This document shows, piece by piece, positions 27,871-36,682 of a stretch of 64,000 nt of DNA; the stretch's first letter is position 1, and each line of letters begins with the position of its first letter. The translations under genes and the position numbers were made by a program. The notes beneath the pieces are model-generated. The model was not told the DNA's origin. It saw only the letters and a program-made list of their open reading frames with translations, and searched no databases. This DNA is from Paucisalibacillus globulus DSM 18846 (GTDB lineage: Bacteria; Bacillota; Bacilli; Bacillales; Amphibacillaceae), in assembly GCF_000482485.1 (NCBI RefSeq), contig NZ_AXVK01000027.1:1-64000 (forward strand), given 5' to 3'.

Positions 27871-28239
27871 ATGACAGAGAAATTAGAAGTAGGTCAAATA
27901 ATAACTGGAAAAGTAACTGGAATTCAACCATATGGTGCGTTCGTAGCGCTTAATGATGAAATTCAAGGATTAGTTCATATTTCAGAAGTAACACATGGCT
28001 TTGTAAAAGATATTAACGACCATCTTACAGTTGGAGATGAAGTTAATGTTAAAGTATTGAATGTTGATGAAGCAAACAATAAAGTTTCATTATCTATTCG
28101 TGCAACGGAAGAACCACCTAAGAAACAAGAAAAACCTCAAGTTAAGAAAACGGTTAAACTTGAAGAAAATACTTCTGGATTCAATACATTAAAAGATAAA
28201 CTGGAAGAATGGATCGAACAATCCGAATTTAAAAACTAA
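27871..28239 (+). CDS. yugI: S1 RNA-binding domain protein, general stress protein 13
   Basis: The roughly 122-residue protein consists of one S1 domain (residues about 1-75: LEVGQIITGKVTGIQPYGAFVAL, GLVHISEVTHGFVKDI, GDEVNVKVL, KVSLSIRAT), a Lys/Pro-rich linker and the conserved tail GFNTLKDKLEEWIEQS. It matches B. subtilis YugI, a ribosome-associated stress protein. I take the ATG at 27871 because AGGAG is 9 nt upstream; the ATG at 27862 abuts the site directly. Confidence 0.93.
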   Translation: MTEKLEVGQIITGKVTGIQPYGAFVALNDEIQGLVHISEVTHGFVKDINDHLTVGDEVNVKVLNVDEANNKVSLSIRATEEPPKKQEKPQVKKTVKLEENTSGFNTLKDKLEEWIEQSEFKN

Positions 28240-28249
28240 TATTCCAGTT

Positions 28250-28310
28250 AGAGGCTTCCCCCATCAACATTATCTTAATTGCTAATATTGATGGGAGAAG
28301 CCTCTTCTTT
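28250..28310. terminator. yugI terminator
   Basis: AGAGGCTTC-CCCCATCAA pairs with TTGATGGG-GAAGCCTCT in a long near-perfect stem ending in a T-rich tail. Confidence 0.85.
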
Positions 28311-28389
28311 GTTGTAATTTTGTCGTATTATTGATTACAATAAAGCAGAAGCTAAATTAAATTATACTTATACTATTTAGGAGGACAAT

Positions 28390-29739
28390 ATGACACATAT
28401 ACAATTTTCCTATCAACATGCATTAGATTTTCTAAATAAGGGAGAACTAGATAACTTATCAGAATTCGTTACAGTTGCCCACCAAGCAATACATAATAAA
28501 ACTGGACCAGGAAATGACTTTTTGGGCTGGGTAGAACTACCAGAGAATTATGATAAAGAAGAATATAGTCGTATTAAAGCTGCTTCCGAAAAAATCAAGA
28601 ACAATTCCGATATCCTACTTGTAATAGGTATTGGTGGATCGTATTTAGGAGCAAAAGCGGCACTAGAAATGTTAAATCATTCGTTTCAAAATATGTTAGC
28701 AAAAGAACAACGAAAAGTTCCGCAAATTATTTTTGTTGGACATCATATGAGTTCAACTTACATGAAAGAATTATTTGACGTATTGGAAGGAAAAGATTTC
28801 TCTATCAACATTATTTCTAAGAGTGGTACTACAACGGAACCAGCGATTGCTTTCCGTATTTTCAAGAAATACTTAGAAGATAAATACGGTAAAGAAGAAG
28901 CAAGAACACGTATTTTTGCTACAACTGACAAAGCAAAAGGTGCATTAAAAGGTGTAGCAGATGAAGCGGGCTATGAAACCTTTGTAATTCCAGATGATGT
29001 TGGTGGCCGATTCTCTGTATTAACTGCTGTTGGCTTATTACCGATTGCAGTTAGTGGAATTACTATTGATGACATGATGCAAGGTGCAAGAGATGCGATG
29101 AATGACTTCAACGAACCAAACCTTGAGAAAAATATAGCTTATCAATATGCTGCTGTAAGAAATGTTCTATATAACAAAGGAAAAACGATAGAAATGCTTG
29201 TTAATTATGAGCCAAGCTTACAGTACTTTTCTGAATGGTGGAAGCAACTATACGGAGAAAGTGAAGGTAAAGATCAGAAAGGTATTTTCCCTACTTCAGC
29301 AAACTTTTCAACTGATCTTCATTCATTAGGACAGTACATTCAAGAAGGGCGTCGTGATTTGTTTGAAACAGTCATCCATGTAAACAAATCTAAATTAGAC
29401 CTAACACTTGAAGCTGAGGAAAATAATTCAGACGGCCTTAATTATCTTGCAGGCAAAACGATTCATGAAATCAATGATAAAGCATATCAAGGTACACTGT
29501 TAGCCCACACGGACGGCGGAGTACCTAACTTATCCATCGAAGTACCGGAACTTAATGCATACACATTCGGTTATCTTGTATATTTCTTTGAAAAATCCTG
29601 CGCATTAAGTGGATACCTGTTAGGTGTAAATCCATTCAATCAGCCTGGTGTAGAAGCATATAAGAAAAACATGTTTGCATTATTAGGAAAACCAGGATTT
29701 GAAGCAGAAAAAGAAGAGTTAGAAAAGCGTTTGAAATAA
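28390..29739 (+). CDS. pgi: glucose-6-phosphate isomerase
   Basis: The 449-residue glycolytic enzyme interconverts glucose-6-phosphate and fructose-6-phosphate. The signatures are [20 protein letters not shown] near residue 77, [17 protein letters not shown] near 142 (sugar phosphate loop), [17 protein letters not shown] near 199 and the active-site Glu in [14 protein letters not shown] near 290. Length matches B. subtilis Pgi (450). It has a GGAGG site and is followed by a strong terminator. Confidence 0.98.
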   Translation: MTHIQFSYQHALDFLNKGELDNLSEFVTVAHQAIHNKTGPGNDFLGWVELPENYDKEEYSRIKAASEKIKNNSDILLVIGIGGSYLGAKAALEMLNHSFQNMLAKEQRKVPQIIFVGHHMSSTYMKELFDVLEGKDFSINIISKSGTTTEPAIAFRIFKKYLEDKYGKEEARTRIFATTDKAKGALKGVADEAGYETFVIPDDVGGRFSVLTAVGLLPIAVSGITIDDMMQGARDAMNDFNEPNLEKNIAYQYAAVRNVLYNKGKTIEMLVNYEPSLQYFSEWWKQLYGESEGKDQKGIFPTSANFSTDLHSLGQYIQEGRRDLFETVIHVNKSKLDLTLEAEENNSDGLNYLAGKTIHEINDKAYQGTLLAHTDGGVPNLSIEVPELNAYTFGYLVYFFEKSCALSGYLLGVNPFNQPGVEAYKKNMFALLGKPGFEAEKEELEKRLK

Positions 29740-29743
29740 TAGA

Positions 29744-29786
29744 AAGACAGCCCATCCATTAAAGATGATGGGCTGTCTACTTTTTT
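29744..29786. terminator. terminator shared by pgi and the sigma-fusion gene
   Basis: AGACAGCCCATC and GATGGGCTGTCT form a 12-bp stem around CATTAAAGAT; T- and A-rich flanks allow use from both sides. Confidence 0.87.
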
Positions 29787-31887
29787 ACTGGGAAATTTTC
29801 CAAATACTATTTTCTTTTATTAGATCCAAGGATGTAAGTAAATCACCCTCCCAATCGGTAAAATAGAGAATCGCTGTATTTTCCGCTGTATATTCTGTTA
29901 ATACAAAACCAGTTGAATTTCTTATTTTGGACCACTTATCTTGTAATTCTTCACTCGGTTTTTCCGATGTTACTAATAAAGTATACGTACTCACATCTTC
30001 TTTATCAAAAGCGTAGGCAAATAATGACACGGTTTCTAAAGGATCCATTTCGACTAGCAAGTTGGAATCCAAACTACTACTATACTCTTTATAAATTACA
30101 CCGGTATTATCCATAATAGGCCAGCGGTTACGTTCAACTATATCTTCATACTTTACGTTTTTATATTTGTCATCAAAAAGAAATTTAACCTGATTAAATG
30201 CTATGTAATCTTGTTTTCTTTTCCAATCATTCTCTTCCCATTCTAGTAATGTATCCTTTATTATATTCCAATAGATTGAATCTGGATTATCTTCTAGGAA
30301 TCTGTAGTATTCTTCTTTTTCTTCCTCACCTACTTTTTCTTGCCCATTCCAAATTCCTAAATATTGATTCAGATTGTTGACCAAATCATTATATAAATAT
30401 CCAAGAAATTCTTCATCATACTCATCACTGTACTGATTAATAAGTACTTCAACATCCAATAGATTGCTTTTTAATTCCTTCCAATCAGACCAATCTATAG
30501 CGTATTGATTAACCGTATAATCCACATAGCTTAAATAGGCTTCTCCATACCCCTTATTAACTAGTTTGTCCTTTAACTCTTCATAGTCTAACTTAACAGT
30601 TAAATAACCATATTCTGGATCCCTGTTTATCAAGTAACCTTGTTCATTTAATATCTGAAGAATTTTTTTCAACTCTACTGGTCCTGTATATTTTTCTGGA
30701 CTATCTTGTAATTCTACTATAGTCTCGTAATCATCAACCGAGATAGTTGAGATAAGTTTATCTAAATAATTCTGAAACTCCATTTCATACATGTATGATA
30801 CGTGTAATACTTCCAAGAAAGAATCTGGACTTGCAATGGAAGGTGATTCTAATTTCTCTATAACTGTTGAAGGCGGTGTTAACAACCAATCAATATAGAA
30901 TTTTGTATCATCTACTCCACCATGCATTTCTGGAGAGCGTTTTAACTCTTCAATCATTGATCTTGCGCTTGTCACAACCGGAAAGCTGCTTACATCATCC
31001 AACCCAATTTCTATCGAAAAATTCTCAATGGCTTGTTCCAAATAATTAATAATTTCCGGATCTATTTCATATTCTTCCGGTTCTGTAATAGCAACTACTT
31101 CAGTAGCCTCTCTCTTTGCTGCTTCCTTCTCCTCTTGTGCTGCTTTTAGTTCCATCACTTTCTGTTCCTGAATATAATTAAGTCCTAATGTAGCAAATAA
31201 AAATAAACCTATGACAGCGCCAAAAGTAGGCAAAAGCTTTTTCCATTTTTGAGATTTTCTAGCTTGGTCAATCCGCGACATAATTTCTTGTTTATCTGTA
31301 AACTCTGGTAGCCTCTCATATACGTATTTCATTTCACCTAAGTTATCATGAAGACTTTTCTCTTGATGTGGAGTTACTTCCTTCTCGTACTTTGCTTTTA
31401 ATATCTTTTCACCCTGCTGTATTCTTTTACTCAGTTCTTCTTCATTTGTTTTAAGAATAGTCGATAGCTCGTTACTTTTCTTCCCATAGAAGTGGTGGAA
31501 GATTAGTGGCAATTTATACTTACTATTCATCTCACGCAGATATATCTGATTGGAAATATGGTCTTGCTTTTCAAAAAAATATCCGTATTGACTGGAATCG
31601 TTATTAATCCCGTAAACCTTCTGAACCTTTTTCTGTCTGCGGTCGTCATCTTTTAACGTGTGAATCATTAGTTGATAAATGAAAATTGACAATGGACCTT
31701 GTTCAAATCTGTCTAGCTTATACGCTATCCTTATAAAAACTTCTTTTACAACTTCCGAAATTCTCTTAGGATCTACCCCATATTGAAATACGAATTTTTC
31801 TATTATAGGCTTGTATTGATCGATTAAATATTCGAAGGCTGACTGTTCTTTCTCCCTTAACAGTTTTATAAGTACATCCTCATGCAT
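29785..31887 (-). CDS. ECF-sigma-like domain fused to a transmembrane helix and a large outer domain
   Basis: The 700-residue protein has three parts. Residues 1-165 look like an ECF sigma factor: region 2 (YKPIIEKFVFQYGVD, EVFIRIAYKLDRFEQG, IFIYQLMIHTLKDDDRRQKK) and a weak region 4 helix-turn-helix (YKLPLIFHHFYGKKSNELST, then ELSKRIQQGEKILKAKY). Residues 166-218 are a short cytoplasmic linker (LPEFTDKQEIMSRIDQARKSQKWKK). Residues 219-238 form one transmembrane helix, followed by a charged coiled coil (240-262) and about 440 acidic, Tyr-rich residues predicted outside. I do not recognise the outer domain. The order implies a sigma factor held at the membrane by its own sensor. A perfect ECF-type promoter lies 37 bp upstream. 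It is monocistronic. Confidence 0.8.
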   Translation of the reverse strand: MHEDVLIKLLREKEQSAFEYLIDQYKPIIEKFVFQYGVDPKRISEVVKEVFIRIAYKLDRFEQGPLSIFIYQLMIHTLKDDDRRQKKVQKVYGINNDSSQYGYFFEKQDHISNQIYLREMNSKYKLPLIFHHFYGKKSNELSTILKTNEEELSKRIQQGEKILKAKYEKEVTPHQEKSLHDNLGEMKYVYERLPEFTDKQEIMSRIDQARKSQKWKKLLPTFGAVIGLFLFATLGLNYIQEQKVMELKAAQEEKEAAKREATEVVAITEPEEYEIDPEIINYLEQAIENFSIEIGLDDVSSFPVVTSARSMIEELKRSPEMHGGVDDTKFYIDWLLTPPSTVIEKLESPSIASPDSFLEVLHVSYMYEMEFQNYLDKLISTISVDDYETIVELQDSPEKYTGPVELKKILQILNEQGYLINRDPEYGYLTVKLDYEELKDKLVNKGYGEAYLSYVDYTVNQYAIDWSDWKELKSNLLDVEVLINQYSDEYDEEFLGYLYNDLVNNLNQYLGIWNGQEKVGEEEKEEYYRFLEDNPDSIYWNIIKDTLLEWEENDWKRKQDYIAFNQVKFLFDDKYKNVKYEDIVERNRWPIMDNTGVIYKEYSSSLDSNLLVEMDPLETVSLFAYAFDKEDVSTYTLLVTSEKPSEELQDKWSKIRNSTGFVLTEYTAENTAILYFTDWEGDLLTSLDLIKENSIWKISQ

Positions 31888-31923
31888 TTAGTATCCCCCC
31901 TTTTACCATGGCTTCTTATATAT

Positions 31924-31952
31924 GTAACGTATCTATTCACCTTAAGGTTTCA
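31924..31952 (-). promoter_or_regulatory. ECF-type promoter of the sigma-fusion gene
   Basis: On the minus strand TGAAAC (31947-31952) and CGTTAC (31924-31929) are separated by 17 nt. TGAAAC followed at 16-17 nt by CGT is the shape recognised by Bacillus ECF sigma factors such as SigW, SigV and SigM. The start would lie about 30 nt before the ATG. The match suggests autoregulation, which is inferred. Confidence 0.6.
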
Positions 31953-32171
31953 GTTAAATAAGATTATTTCAAATTAAAATAAGTTTATAATTATTATTGT
32001 AACAGGGACTTCCTAATAAATTAAGGCATTTGATTTAGAAGTAGGATCAACAAAAATGAATCTTCATCGTTCAAACTTAAAAGAATTAAAAAAAATTTTT
32101 AGAAAACATGTTTAAAATTATTGTATCAGGGTATAACTAATAGCGTAAGACTTTCTCGTATTCCCCCTGTA

Positions 32172-32207
32172 GGCAAGGCGTATTTAACGCTTTGCTCTTT
32201 TTTTTTG
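32172..32207 (+). terminator. terminator-like hairpin in the patB leader
   Basis: GCAAGGCG and CGCTTTGC pair around TATTTAA and are followed by nine T residues. It lies 50 bp upstream of the patB ribosome binding site on the patB strand, with no other plus-strand gene before it, so it could attenuate patB or stop stray transcription. The remaining 300 bp of the gap are AT-rich and hold only the ECF-type promoter. Confidence 0.6.
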
Positions 32208-32255
32208 CTTTTTTAAGGTATACTTGTAGTGGAAAAAATAATAGGAGGTAGTACT

Positions 32256-33422
32256 ATGGGAATTTTTGAAACTATACATAATAGAAAAAACACTCGCTCT
32301 GTAAAGTGGGATTTGGTTAAAGACCTGTTCCAGTCTGAGGATGTACTCCCTATGTGGGTCGCAGACATGGACTTTCAAGCTCCAGAAGCAGTAAATCAAG
32401 CATTAATCGAAAGAGCTACACATGGTATCTATGGTTACACTATTGTTGATGAAAGTGTAAAATCTTCCATTGTCAATTGGATATCCAAAAGACACCATTG
32501 GAAAATCGAATCGCATTGGCTATCATTTAGTCCTGGTGTTGTAACTACTCTCCATATGGCGATCCAAGCTTTGACGGAGCCTGATGATGCTATATTAATT
32601 CAAACTCCTGTTTACACACCATTCTATAACGTCATTGAAGCTCATAACCGTAAGATAGTGAGAAATCCTTTAATTCTAGATGGAAATAAATACATGATTG
32701 ACTTTCTCGATTTTGAAGAAAAATTAAAGCAGGGTATTAAAGCATTTATTCTTTGTAATCCCCATAACCCAGTAGGAAGGGTGTGGACAAAAGAGGAACT
32801 GGAGAAAATGGTAACACTTTGCGAGGAGTATAATGTTTTAATCATTTCTGATGAAATCCATAGTGATTTAACATTTCCTAATAAAAAACATATATCGATT
32901 GCTTCTATATCCGAAGAAATTGCCAATAATAGTGTAACTTGTATGGCCCCTTCCAAAACATTTAATTTAGCAGGCCTACAAGCATCGTACGCAATAACTC
33001 CTAATAAAATAATTCGTGAAAAACTGGATCAGCAATTTTTTACACAAGGATTCCATGGGTTAAATACGATGGGGAATACAGCTTTAGAGGCAGCCTATAA
33101 CTATGGCGAGGAATGGCTTGATGGATTACGCGAAATAATACATAGTCATTATCACTTTGTTAAAGATAAGTTAGAAAAACATACAAAGTTGCGTGTGTCA
33201 GACGGAGACGGTACATACTTAGTGTGGATTGATTGTAGCTCATTAAATTTGGATGCAAAAGGCTTAAAGAAATTCTTTAATGAAGAGGCAAAAGTTGGGC
33301 TTAATGCTGGTGTAGATTACGGGAAAGAAGCAGAGCAGTATATGCGAATGAACATTGCTTGTCCAAAAGAAATTCTTGAAGAAGGTGTCTACCGAATTAT
33401 TCAGGCATTACAAAATAGATAA
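32256..33422 (+). CDS. patB: PLP-dependent C-S lyase (cystathionine beta-lyase, PatB/MalY family)
   Basis: The 388-residue class I/II aminotransferase-fold enzyme has VADMDFQAPEAV near residue 35, SFSPGVV near 90, CNPHNPVGRVW near 167, SDEIHSDL near 200 and the PLP-binding Lys in APSKTFNLAGLQ near 235. The spacing matches B. subtilis PatB, which cleaves cystathionine and cysteine C-S bonds. I start at 32256, 7 nt after TAGGAGGT; an upstream in-frame start at 32229 would run through this site. It stands alone. Confidence 0.92.
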   Translation: MGIFETIHNRKNTRSVKWDLVKDLFQSEDVLPMWVADMDFQAPEAVNQALIERATHGIYGYTIVDESVKSSIVNWISKRHHWKIESHWLSFSPGVVTTLHMAIQALTEPDDAILIQTPVYTPFYNVIEAHNRKIVRNPLILDGNKYMIDFLDFEEKLKQGIKAFILCNPHNPVGRVWTKEELEKMVTLCEEYNVLIISDEIHSDLTFPNKKHISIASISEEIANNSVTCMAPSKTFNLAGLQASYAITPNKIIREKLDQQFFTQGFHGLNTMGNTALEAAYNYGEEWLDGLREIIHSHYHFVKDKLEKHTKLRVSDGDGTYLVWIDCSSLNLDAKGLKKFFNEEAKVGLNAGVDYGKEAEQYMRMNIACPKEILEEGVYRIIQALQNR

Positions 33423-33426
33423 AGTC

Positions 33427-33462
33427 AAAGCGCGGGCAAAATGATGATATGCTCGCGCTTTA
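33427..33462. terminator. bidirectional terminator between patB and sodC
   Basis: AAAGCGCGGGCA and TGCTCGCGCTTT pair in a 12-bp stem with one mismatch and a T-rich tail on the plus strand. Confidence 0.8.
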
Positions 33463-33464
33463 TT

Positions 33465-34040
33465 TTATTCTTGTTTTTCATTAAATTCTGTCGGGTCAGT
33501 TGGCGATTCTGTTGCCTCATTTCCTTTACCCGATTTAATCTCGCCACAAATGATTCTAGTACCAGAATCCCCACTTGGTTGCGATATCCCATCATCTTGG
33601 TTTTCACTAACGATTAAGGAAGTACCCTCTCCTCTTAGAAGAGACATTTTTCCTTCTTTCAATGTAGCGCCTGGAAGCATTAACTCAACATCAACTAGTC
33701 CACCGGCATCCGCTTCAATATTGGGCATGTCCCCTAAGTGAGGTCCTTTTGGATGCATTAGGCCATGCTCTTTACCCTCAGGATCTAAATGATTTCCAGC
33801 ACTTTTAAAATCAGGTCCCTCACATTTTGCATACTCATGAACATGAAGTCCATGAAAACCCGGAGTGAGACCTTCCAGTTTTAATTTTACTTGTACACCA
33901 TCAGGACCATCTAACAACTGTGCAGTTCCAACCATGTCACCTGATGCATTATACATTTCTACATTTTTAGATGTTTCTTCTTTGCTTTGGCAAGCAGAAA
34001 GTATGAAGAATGGTAAAAGGAATACAAATACGAATCGCAT
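33465..34040 (-). CDS. yojM: Cu/Zn superoxide dismutase-like lipoprotein lacking one copper ligand
   Basis: The 191-residue protein starts with a signal peptide and lipobox LSAC (Cys17), so it is anchored outside the membrane. The SodC fold is clear: metal ligands His66, His68 (GLHVHEY), His84, His92, His101 and Asp104, the disulfide Cys73 and Cys in ICGEI, and the active-site Arg in GTRIICG. At the position of the last copper ligand (His120 of human SOD1) it has Ser145 (SLIVSENQDD). B. subtilis YojM also lacks copper ligands. Dismutase activity is therefore doubtful. I start at the ATG at 34040, 8 nt after AGGAG; a GTG at 34046 is too close. Confidence 0.88.
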   Translation of the reverse strand: MRFVFVFLLPFFILSACQSKEETSKNVEMYNASGDMVGTAQLLDGPDGVQVKLKLEGLTPGFHGLHVHEYAKCEGPDFKSAGNHLDPEGKEHGLMHPKGPHLGDMPNIEADAGGLVDVELMLPGATLKEGKMSLLRGEGTSLIVSENQDDGISQPSGDSGTRIICGEIKSGKGNEATESPTDPTEFNEKQE

Positions 34041-34148
34041 TTCCACTACTCCTTTTTTGTATTATAAAGATAGTATTTACAAAAAACGAGTCGGTAAACA
34101 TGATTTGTAACCTTGTCTGCTGGTTCAATTTATATCCAAAATCTCCCC

Positions 34149-34178
34149 AACAAAAAAGACAAGGATTACCCTGTCTAA
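34149..34178 (-). terminator. terminator after the 61-residue membrane protein gene
   Basis: On the minus strand AGACAGGG...CCTTGTCT is a stem-loop followed by TTTTTTG. It overlaps the stop codon of the gene at 34175-34360. Confidence 0.75.
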
Positions 34179-34360
34179 TCTAGTTTGTTATGTTTTTCTA
34201 GTTGATTCTTATAATCCATGTCGAATTTCTTTTCCTGCTTTTTGGAGTACTTGTAAAAAAAATAGAATGCTGCACCTGCCGCAACAATAAATAATACTAG
34301 TACAATTACAGCTGGTATATATTCAGATTTATCTTCCGGAAAATATAAAAACGGCATCAT
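34175..34360 (-). CDS. small single-pass membrane protein
   Basis: The 61-residue protein has an acidic start (MMPFLYFPEDKSEYIP), one Val/Leu/Ala-rich transmembrane helix (about residues 16-36) and a basic, Lys-rich tail. A GGACGTG site precedes the start and a terminator overlaps the stop, supporting a real gene. I do not recognise the family or a function. Confidence 0.6.
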   Translation of the reverse strand: MMPFLYFPEDKSEYIPAVIVLVLFIVAAGAAFYFFYKYSKKQEKKFDMDYKNQLEKHNKLD

Positions 34361-34501
34361 TTTTTATCACGTCCTTCTTTCATTTAGTATATCAAATTTA
34401 ATCCATTTATTTAAAGTCGGAAGTTTATTGTTCGCGATATTGTTCAAAGTTTGGCAAAATGAATATAAGTCTTACAGAAATTATATAAAGGAGTTAGCTA
34501 T

Positions 34502-34894
34502 ATGAGTGAGTTTTCATTAGGAGATAGAGTACAAGTACCAAGTAAATCAGGTATTTATATTGGAGAACTAATCGAAGATAGAAATGATAAATACTTAGTT
34601 AAAGTTCTAGCTGTAATGAAACATCCAATGCAAGGTGATCTACACCATCCTAAACAAGTAGAGAATGTCCTATTTCATGAACGAAAGGCTTTAGCTCAAT
34701 TTGAGAAAGTAAATGTTTTAAAAAGTGTTGTCCATTCCTATTCCGACGAATTACCAGATTACGGAAAATCACTCAAATCTGCCGTAGAGAATTATCGAAA
34801 ACAATTGGAATCCAAAACTACCCCGTATAACAAAGAAGCGTTAAAGGCTCTAAAGATAGTAGAAGAAAGTTATTACCTAGGACGATATTATTAA
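34502..34894 (+). CDS. kapB: sporulation kinase-associated protein KapB
   Basis: The 130-residue protein has a small beta-barrel start (LGDRVQVPSKSGIYIGELIED) and the conserved block VLAVMKHPMQGDLHHPKQ...FHERKALAQFEK, which I recognise as KapB. In B. subtilis KapB is needed for KinB-dependent sporulation signalling. The family name mentions lipoprotein, but no signal peptide is present here. AAAGGAG precedes the ATG. It stands alone. Confidence 0.9.
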   Translation: MSEFSLGDRVQVPSKSGIYIGELIEDRNDKYLVKVLAVMKHPMQGDLHHPKQVENVLFHERKALAQFEKVNVLKSVVHSYSDELPDYGKSLKSAVENYRKQLESKTTPYNKEALKALKIVEESYYLGRYY

Positions 34895-34896
34895 AC

Positions 34897-34935
34897 AAAA
34901 GGCTGTCTGGATAATTATCTCAGACAGCCTTTTAA
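34897..34935. terminator. bidirectional terminator between kapB and ptsH
   Basis: AAAAGGCTGTCTG and CAGACAGCCTTTT form a 13-bp stem with a 12-nt loop. Confidence 0.9.
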
Positions 34936-34936
34936 A

Positions 34937-35206
34937 TTATTTACCTAAGTTTTCTTTAATTACTTCAGAAATACCTTGGATTGCTTCTTCTTCGTCACTA
35001 CCAGTAGCTGAAACTTTAATATCAGCACCCTTAGGAATTCCTAGTGACATAACACCCATGATAGACTTAAGGTTAACTGTTTTTTCATTGTAAGTTAACT
35101 CAATCTCAGATTGATATTGACCAGCTTTATTAACTAATAAAGTAGCTGGGCGAGCGTGTACACCTGTATCTGCAGTAATATTGAATGTTTGTTCTTTCAT
35201 TTTCAT
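34937..35206 (-). CDS. ptsH: phosphocarrier protein HPr
   Basis: The 87-89 residue protein relays phosphate from enzyme I to sugar-specific PTS components. The phosphorylatable His is present in TGVHARPAT, and the regulatory Ser46 site, the target of HPr kinase, in NLKSIMGVMSLGI. The His rules out Crh, which has Gln there. No ptsI is adjacent, unlike the ptsGHI order of B. subtilis. Two starts are possible (35206 and 35200); GGAAGGA lies 4 or 10 nt upstream. Confidence 0.95.
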   Translation of the reverse strand: MKMKEQTFNITADTGVHARPATLLVNKAGQYQSEIELTYNEKTVNLKSIMGVMSLGIPKGADIKVSATGSDEEEAIQGISEVIKENLGK

Positions 35207-35416
35207 TTCATCCTTCCAACGTAAGTTTTGCTAGTACAAATTTTATGTACTTTTGCTTCAATTATACAGAAAATAATTCGTGAATAAATGAACTTACTTT
35301 TATTATAACTAATTTCTACGTTAAAGAAAACTAAAATGCAAATGAATTATTGTTTGTTTTTAAATAGCTGTTATGATAACTTAATGATTATATTAGCTTA
35401 ACTAGGAGGAAATCAT

Positions 35417-36124
35417 ATGAGTGTACATATTGGAGCTAAAAAAGGTGAAATTGCAGATAAAATATTACTTCCAGGAGATCCACTAAGGGCGAAATACATC
35501 GCTGAAACTTTCCTAGAGGATGTATCTCAATATAATCAAGTTCGTGGAATGTATGGATTCACTGGTACATATAAAGGTGAAAAGGTATCTGTCCAAGGCA
35601 CAGGAATGGGTGTTCCATCTATTTCAATTTATGTCAATGAATTAATTCAAAGTTATGATGTTCAAAAACTAATTCGCGTTGGTACTTGTGGTGCAATTCA
35701 AAAGGATGTAAACGTTCGCGATGTTATTTTAGCACAAGGTTCTACAACAGATTCTAGAATGAATCAACTTATCTTTAACGGTATCGATTACGCACCATTA
35801 GCTGACTTTGATTTATTACGGAAAGCATATGAAGTGGGAACAGAAAAAGGAATGAAAATTCGCGTAGGAAATGTATTTACTAGTGATACTTTCTATCGTG
35901 ATAATGCTGCTGAGGTTAATGAGTTACTTGCGAAATATAAAGTATTAGCAATTGAAATGGAAACTACAGCATTATACACACTTGCAGCTAAGTTTGACCG
36001 TCAAGCTCTTTCTGTTTTAACTGTATCTGACCATATTATCACTGGTGAAGAGACAACCTCTGAAGAGCGTCAAACAACATTCAATGAAATGATGGAAATT
36101 GCTTTAGAAGCAGCCATTAAATAG
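35417..36124 (+). CDS. deoD: purine nucleoside phosphorylase, DeoD type
   Basis: The 235-residue enzyme splits purine nucleosides with phosphate. Signatures are [30 protein letters not shown] at the start, [17 protein letters not shown] near residue 66, [17 protein letters not shown] near 88, the substrate-binding [11 protein letters not shown] near 178 and SDHIITGE near 203. Length matches hexameric DeoD (about 233). A strong AGGAGG precedes it. It is monocistronic. Confidence 0.97.
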   Translation: MSVHIGAKKGEIADKILLPGDPLRAKYIAETFLEDVSQYNQVRGMYGFTGTYKGEKVSVQGTGMGVPSISIYVNELIQSYDVQKLIRVGTCGAIQKDVNVRDVILAQGSTTDSRMNQLIFNGIDYAPLADFDLLRKAYEVGTEKGMKIRVGNVFTSDTFYRDNAAEVNELLAKYKVLAIEMETTALYTLAAKFDRQALSVLTVSDHIITGEETTSEERQTTFNEMMEIALEAAIK

Positions 36125-36224
36125 GATTGCTTTATTAATTTAATTCAGTCATTGCGGAGAAAAACCAAAATCTTAGGTCAATTAACCAATAATTTAGATA
36201 TAAATTTAATATTATAAACAGTAC

Positions 36225-36261
36225 AAAAAGGCTTGAGGGCAATTTACCTCAAGCCTTTTGA
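36225..36261. terminator. terminator between deoD and the CPWCG protein gene
   Basis: AAAAGGCTTGAGG and CCTCAAGCCTTTT pair around GCAATTTA. Confidence 0.85.
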
Positions 36262-36456
36262 TTATAATTTTGACCCACACCACGGACAGAAAGCAATTCC
36301 TATTCTTGAAGAACCACCATCATGAATTATCAAACCGTAGTCTCTATCTTTCATATCAAATATAATTATTTTATCAGGGCAGTCAAATGGATTTTCATGA
36401 ATATCACACTTAAAATTTGCATGAAAGTCCATATCAACACAGCAATGTTTTATCAT
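36262..36456 (-). CDS. small Cys-rich protein with a CPWCG motif
   Basis: The 64-residue protein reads MIKHCCVDMDFHANFKCDIHE at the N-terminus and ends IAFCPWCGSKL. The CC...C...CPxC arrangement suggests a zinc ribbon-like fold. Short proteins with this layout and the DYGLIIHDGGSS middle are widespread in Bacteria and unassigned. AGGAGA precedes the start. No partner gene is visible. Confidence 0.75.
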   Translation of the reverse strand: MIKHCCVDMDFHANFKCDIHENPFDCPDKIIIFDMKDRDYGLIIHDGGSSRIGIAFCPWCGSKL

Positions 36457-36682
36457 AATTCAATTCTCCTAGTATTAGTAAGGCATAAGTTATTTCAAAG
36501 AGCTATTCTTTTATTAACTCTATATCACTATTTGGTAAAATTGGCTTCTTATCAGTAAATGATATCAAATATTTTTCCTCTATGACAACATCTTCGAACG
36601 AAGTTACTAATTTTGCATGTATACCCCGTTATTATAAAATAAAGAGGATGATAACATAATTGAAGCTATCATTAGTTAAAAT

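Noticed and set aside
29785-31887. RsgI-type anti-sigma factor with a separate sigma gene
   Set aside because: The sigma-like part is in the same frame and no separate sigma gene is adjacent; the linker resembles an anti-sigma N-terminus only weakly.
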